NCBI GenBank assembly: GCA_014529385.2
Contig: CM043942.1
Span: 110,542,141-110,606,140, forward strand
Origin: Adiantum capillus-veneris
Taxonomy: Eukaryota > Streptophyta > Polypodiopsida > Polypodiales > Pteridaceae
Length of the DNA: 64,000 nucleotides
Direction: 5' to 3'
The notes under the pieces were generated by a model, which was not told where the DNA came from, made no database searches, and worked only from the letters and a program-made list of their open reading frames with translations. Positions 61,617 to 64,000 of the stretch are shown one piece after another. The position numbers were made by a program, and so were the translations under genes. Within the stretch, counting starts at the first letter, position 1, and each line of letters opens with the position of its first letter.

Positions 61617-62625
61617 ATGGCTAACAACAACACAGATGTGTTCAAGATGTTTGCTACTGAGGACAGGTTGGATGGGGACAATTACCCTATGTGGGCTTAC
61701 ATGATGCAACGTGTTTTTGTGTCAAAGGGTGTCTAGAATATTGTGCAGGGCATTGATGTACGTCCTGGTTCTGAGGATGCAGGCGATGTTGTAGGTCTTG
61801 CTGCAAGGATTGCTGCTATTAGAGTTGTTTTGCCTACGACAAAACAATCTCGTTGGGATGTAAAGGATGCGCAGGCTCATGCATTGATTGCGTTGTCTGT
61901 GAAGTGCACCATTATTCCTTACATTCGTTCAGTAAAATCTGCAAAACAAGCTTGGGATATTTGGTTGGTCTTTATGCAAGTCGCAATGATGCTAAACTTG
62001 CTTTGCTGCGTAAAGAGCTGGAGTCGAAGGTTATGCATGAGGAAGATGATATGGACACTTTTCTTGCTGGTGTCAAGGATATCAATGAGAAACTTATTTT
62101 TGCAGGTGAAGTCATTTCAGACAGTTCCCTTGTGCAGACTGTTCTTGATGCCTTACCAGATTCTTACCAGACTTTTGCTAGTACTTGGAGACTTATGACC
62201 CAAGGAAATCCTGAAGTTCTCAAGTTTGATGTATTATACACATTGTTGTTGCAAGAGTCACTATCCAGAAAAAAAGGACTAGGTAGCGTGCAGTTGAACA
62301 GGCTTTTATTGCTTCTCAAAAAAAGGGTGGTAATAGCAATGCAACCACTTCTTATGGTTCTGATGCGAGTGGCAAAAATTGTGTTCCCAATGCTTCTACT
62401 GGCAGCACTTCGTATGGAAATTCTTGTGATAAGGACAAAAAGAAGATTCATTGCCATTATTGTCAAGCTAATGATCACTTGATCAAGCAGTGTCCTAAGT
62501 TGAAGGCCAAAGAGGCTAAGAAGAAAGAGGGTGGTTCCACTACAAATGCTGGTTCCACTACAAATGCAGCCATTGTTGAGTCTTCTTTGAAAGGAGACTG
62601 TGATGCTGATGTTGATGCAGAATAG
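61617..62625 (+). pseudogene. Copia element E: gag
   Basis: It starts MANNNTDVFKMFATEDRLDG. The UBN2-type gag signature GDNYPMWAYMMQRVFV is followed by an in-frame TAG at 61734-61736. The frame resumes (VQGIDVRPGSEDAG) and then shifts near 61960 into FSKICKTSLGYLVGLYASRN and VKDINEKLIFAGEVISDSSL. A CCHC knuckle (CHYCQANDHLIKQC) lies at about 62452-62495. One stop and at least one frameshift inactivate it. Confidence 0.85.
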
Positions 62626-63950
62626 GCTTTTAGCGCAGAGTGCACTTACAATCCTACTGCTGTCCATGATGCATGCTTGTCAGTTGCTGCAGATTCACAT
62701 GTGTGGTATTTCGACAGTGGTGCTATAAAGCACATTACCTCACATCGTGAATTGTTCACCACTCTCGAGTCTATCCCTCATGGGAATTCGGTCACTTGTG
62801 CCAACAATGCCTCTTATCCGGTTCAGGGGGTTGGAAAGATCGTGCTTACTGCTGCAAATGGCAGTCCTTTCACACTTGTTGATGCGCTTTATGTACCTAG
62901 GATCAAGAATATTCTTTTGTCTTTATCTGCACTTGCTAGAGTTGGACTTGTAGTCAAATTTGTGGATGAGAGACGTACAATTCATGATCTCAATTTTGGT
63001 GATGAAATTGTTGCATCTGGCCTTTTGTGTCGTGGGCTGTATAAGCTCACTTTGTATTGTATGACAAGTGTGGACAAATGTTTGCAAATGCAGTTGCAGA
63101 TTCAAGGGCCATTTCAGACGCAAAACTTTGGCATGCACGTTTTGGTCATCTGAATTTTGCCAGTTTGTTGCGTTTACAAAAAGCTGATATGGTTGCTTCT
63201 TTGTCGCCTCTTGAAGCACCTGTTGAACATGTTTGTGAAGGCTGTATTTTGGGTAAGATGCAACGTTCGAGGTTTCTAAGGATGGTTCAGTTCGGGCCAC
63301 ATGCAGGTTGCAGCTTCTGCATAGTGATGTTTGTGGGCCCATGCAAACTCCGTCCTTGGGCAATTACCTTTACTTTGTGACTTTGATTGACGATTACTCT
63401 AGGCATGAATGGGTATTTCCGCTTAAAGCGAAGTCCAAAGTTTTTATGTGTTTCAAACAATTTCTGGCTATGGCTGAAAATGTATCGAAATGTACTATGG
63501 GCACCCTCCGTTCCGATCGAGGGGGGGGGGGAGTATATGTCTCATAAATTTAATGTATTTCTGGCTAGTCGTGGGATAAAACACCAATGTACAATGTAGT
63601 ATATGCCTCAACAAAATGGTGTTGCCGAGAGGAAAAACAGGTCTCTTACGGAAATGGCAAGATGTATGGTCAAGAGTCAAGCTTTACCACATTTGTTTTG
63701 GCTCGAGGCTGTCATGTGTGCCACTTATGTACTCAACAAGTGTCCTAAGAAAGCGTTGCAGTCTATGACTCCATATGAAGCATGGAATGATAGAAAGCCA
63801 TCTATTGAGCACATGCGTGTTTTTGGCTGTTTGGCTTATGGTTTAGTGCCACAAGTGCAACGCAGAAAATTGGATGATAAAGCTGTCAAATGTATCTTTG
63901 TTGGTTATAGTGCTGAAAGAAAAGGTTACAGGTTGTATCTATCATAATAG
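62626..63950 (+). pseudogene. Copia element E: protease, GAG-pre-integrase, integrase
   Basis: Protease (HVWYFDSGAIKHITSHREL; DSG intact) runs from 62677. A frameshift near 63100 leads into the pre-integrase domain (LWHARFGHLNFASLLRLQKA) and the integrase zinc part. The integrase core carries LHSDVCGPMQTPSLGNYLYF and DDYSRHEWVFPLKAKSKVF. It breaks at a G-run (63521-63533) and a TAG (63598-63600), then continues MPQQNGVAERKNRSLTEMAR to KLDDKAVKCIFVGYSAERKG. RT and the 3' LTR lie outside the window. Confidence 0.85.
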
Positions 63951-64000
63951 TCAGTATCTAATTCTCCTAAATGATTTTCTCATGTTAAAATGGTCATTTA

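Overview
This window is nuclear DNA of a land plant with a large, transposon-rich genome. GT-AG introns, plant-type Ty1/copia and Ty3/gypsy LTR retrotransposons primed by initiator tRNA-Met, an L1-type LINE, a tRNA-derived SINE and a Penelope-like element all point that way. The Penelope-like element would suit a seed-free plant or a conifer, but the species cannot be fixed from the sequence. No bacterial-style operons, rRNA genes or CRISPR arrays are present.

Layout. 1-1622: 5' end of a minus-strand LTR element (Z). 1639-11923: a plus-strand gypsy-type element (A) with an opposite-strand relative (N, 3182-7883) nested in its leader; the junction carries a CCAG[C/T] target-site duplication. 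11924-20666: a decayed minus-strand copia element (H), split by a complete non-autonomous LTR element B (14074-19984, TSD ACATT). B encodes only Gag-protease and has a cargo slot holding a piece of a poly(A)-binding-protein gene. 20.8-24 kb: LTR fragments and a second decayed copia (I). 24370-24966: two phase-compatible exons of an unidentified host gene. 25.2-32.05 kb: scattered LTRs of one gypsy family (G) in both orientations, with gag fragments.

32104-55877 is the main host gene. Nine plus-strand exons with matching phases encode the C-terminal 269 residues of a DUF4097/adhesin-type beta-solenoid protein resembling FAM185A. Its 5' exons are not visible. One intron of about 15.8 kb holds, in order, a Penelope-like element with a near-consensus hammerhead ribozyme, a gypsy fragment (F), a copia fragment (D), and a DUF4283-type LINE ORF1 (J) interrupted by element C (44350-49854, TSD GTAGG), a sister of B on the other strand. 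A 1061-bp tandem duplication then copies one 68-nt exon.

55878-64000: gene 3' flank, a tRNA-derived SINE with a perfect 9-bp TSD, unassigned DNA, a 255-bp palindromic repeat, a 5'-truncated LINE with a poly(A) tail, and the 5' part of a copia element (E) running off the window.

Almost every transposon ORF carries stops or frameshifts. The only credible host coding sequences are the DUF4097 gene and the 24.4-25.0 kb exon pair. All functional calls rest on recognised motifs, not database searches.
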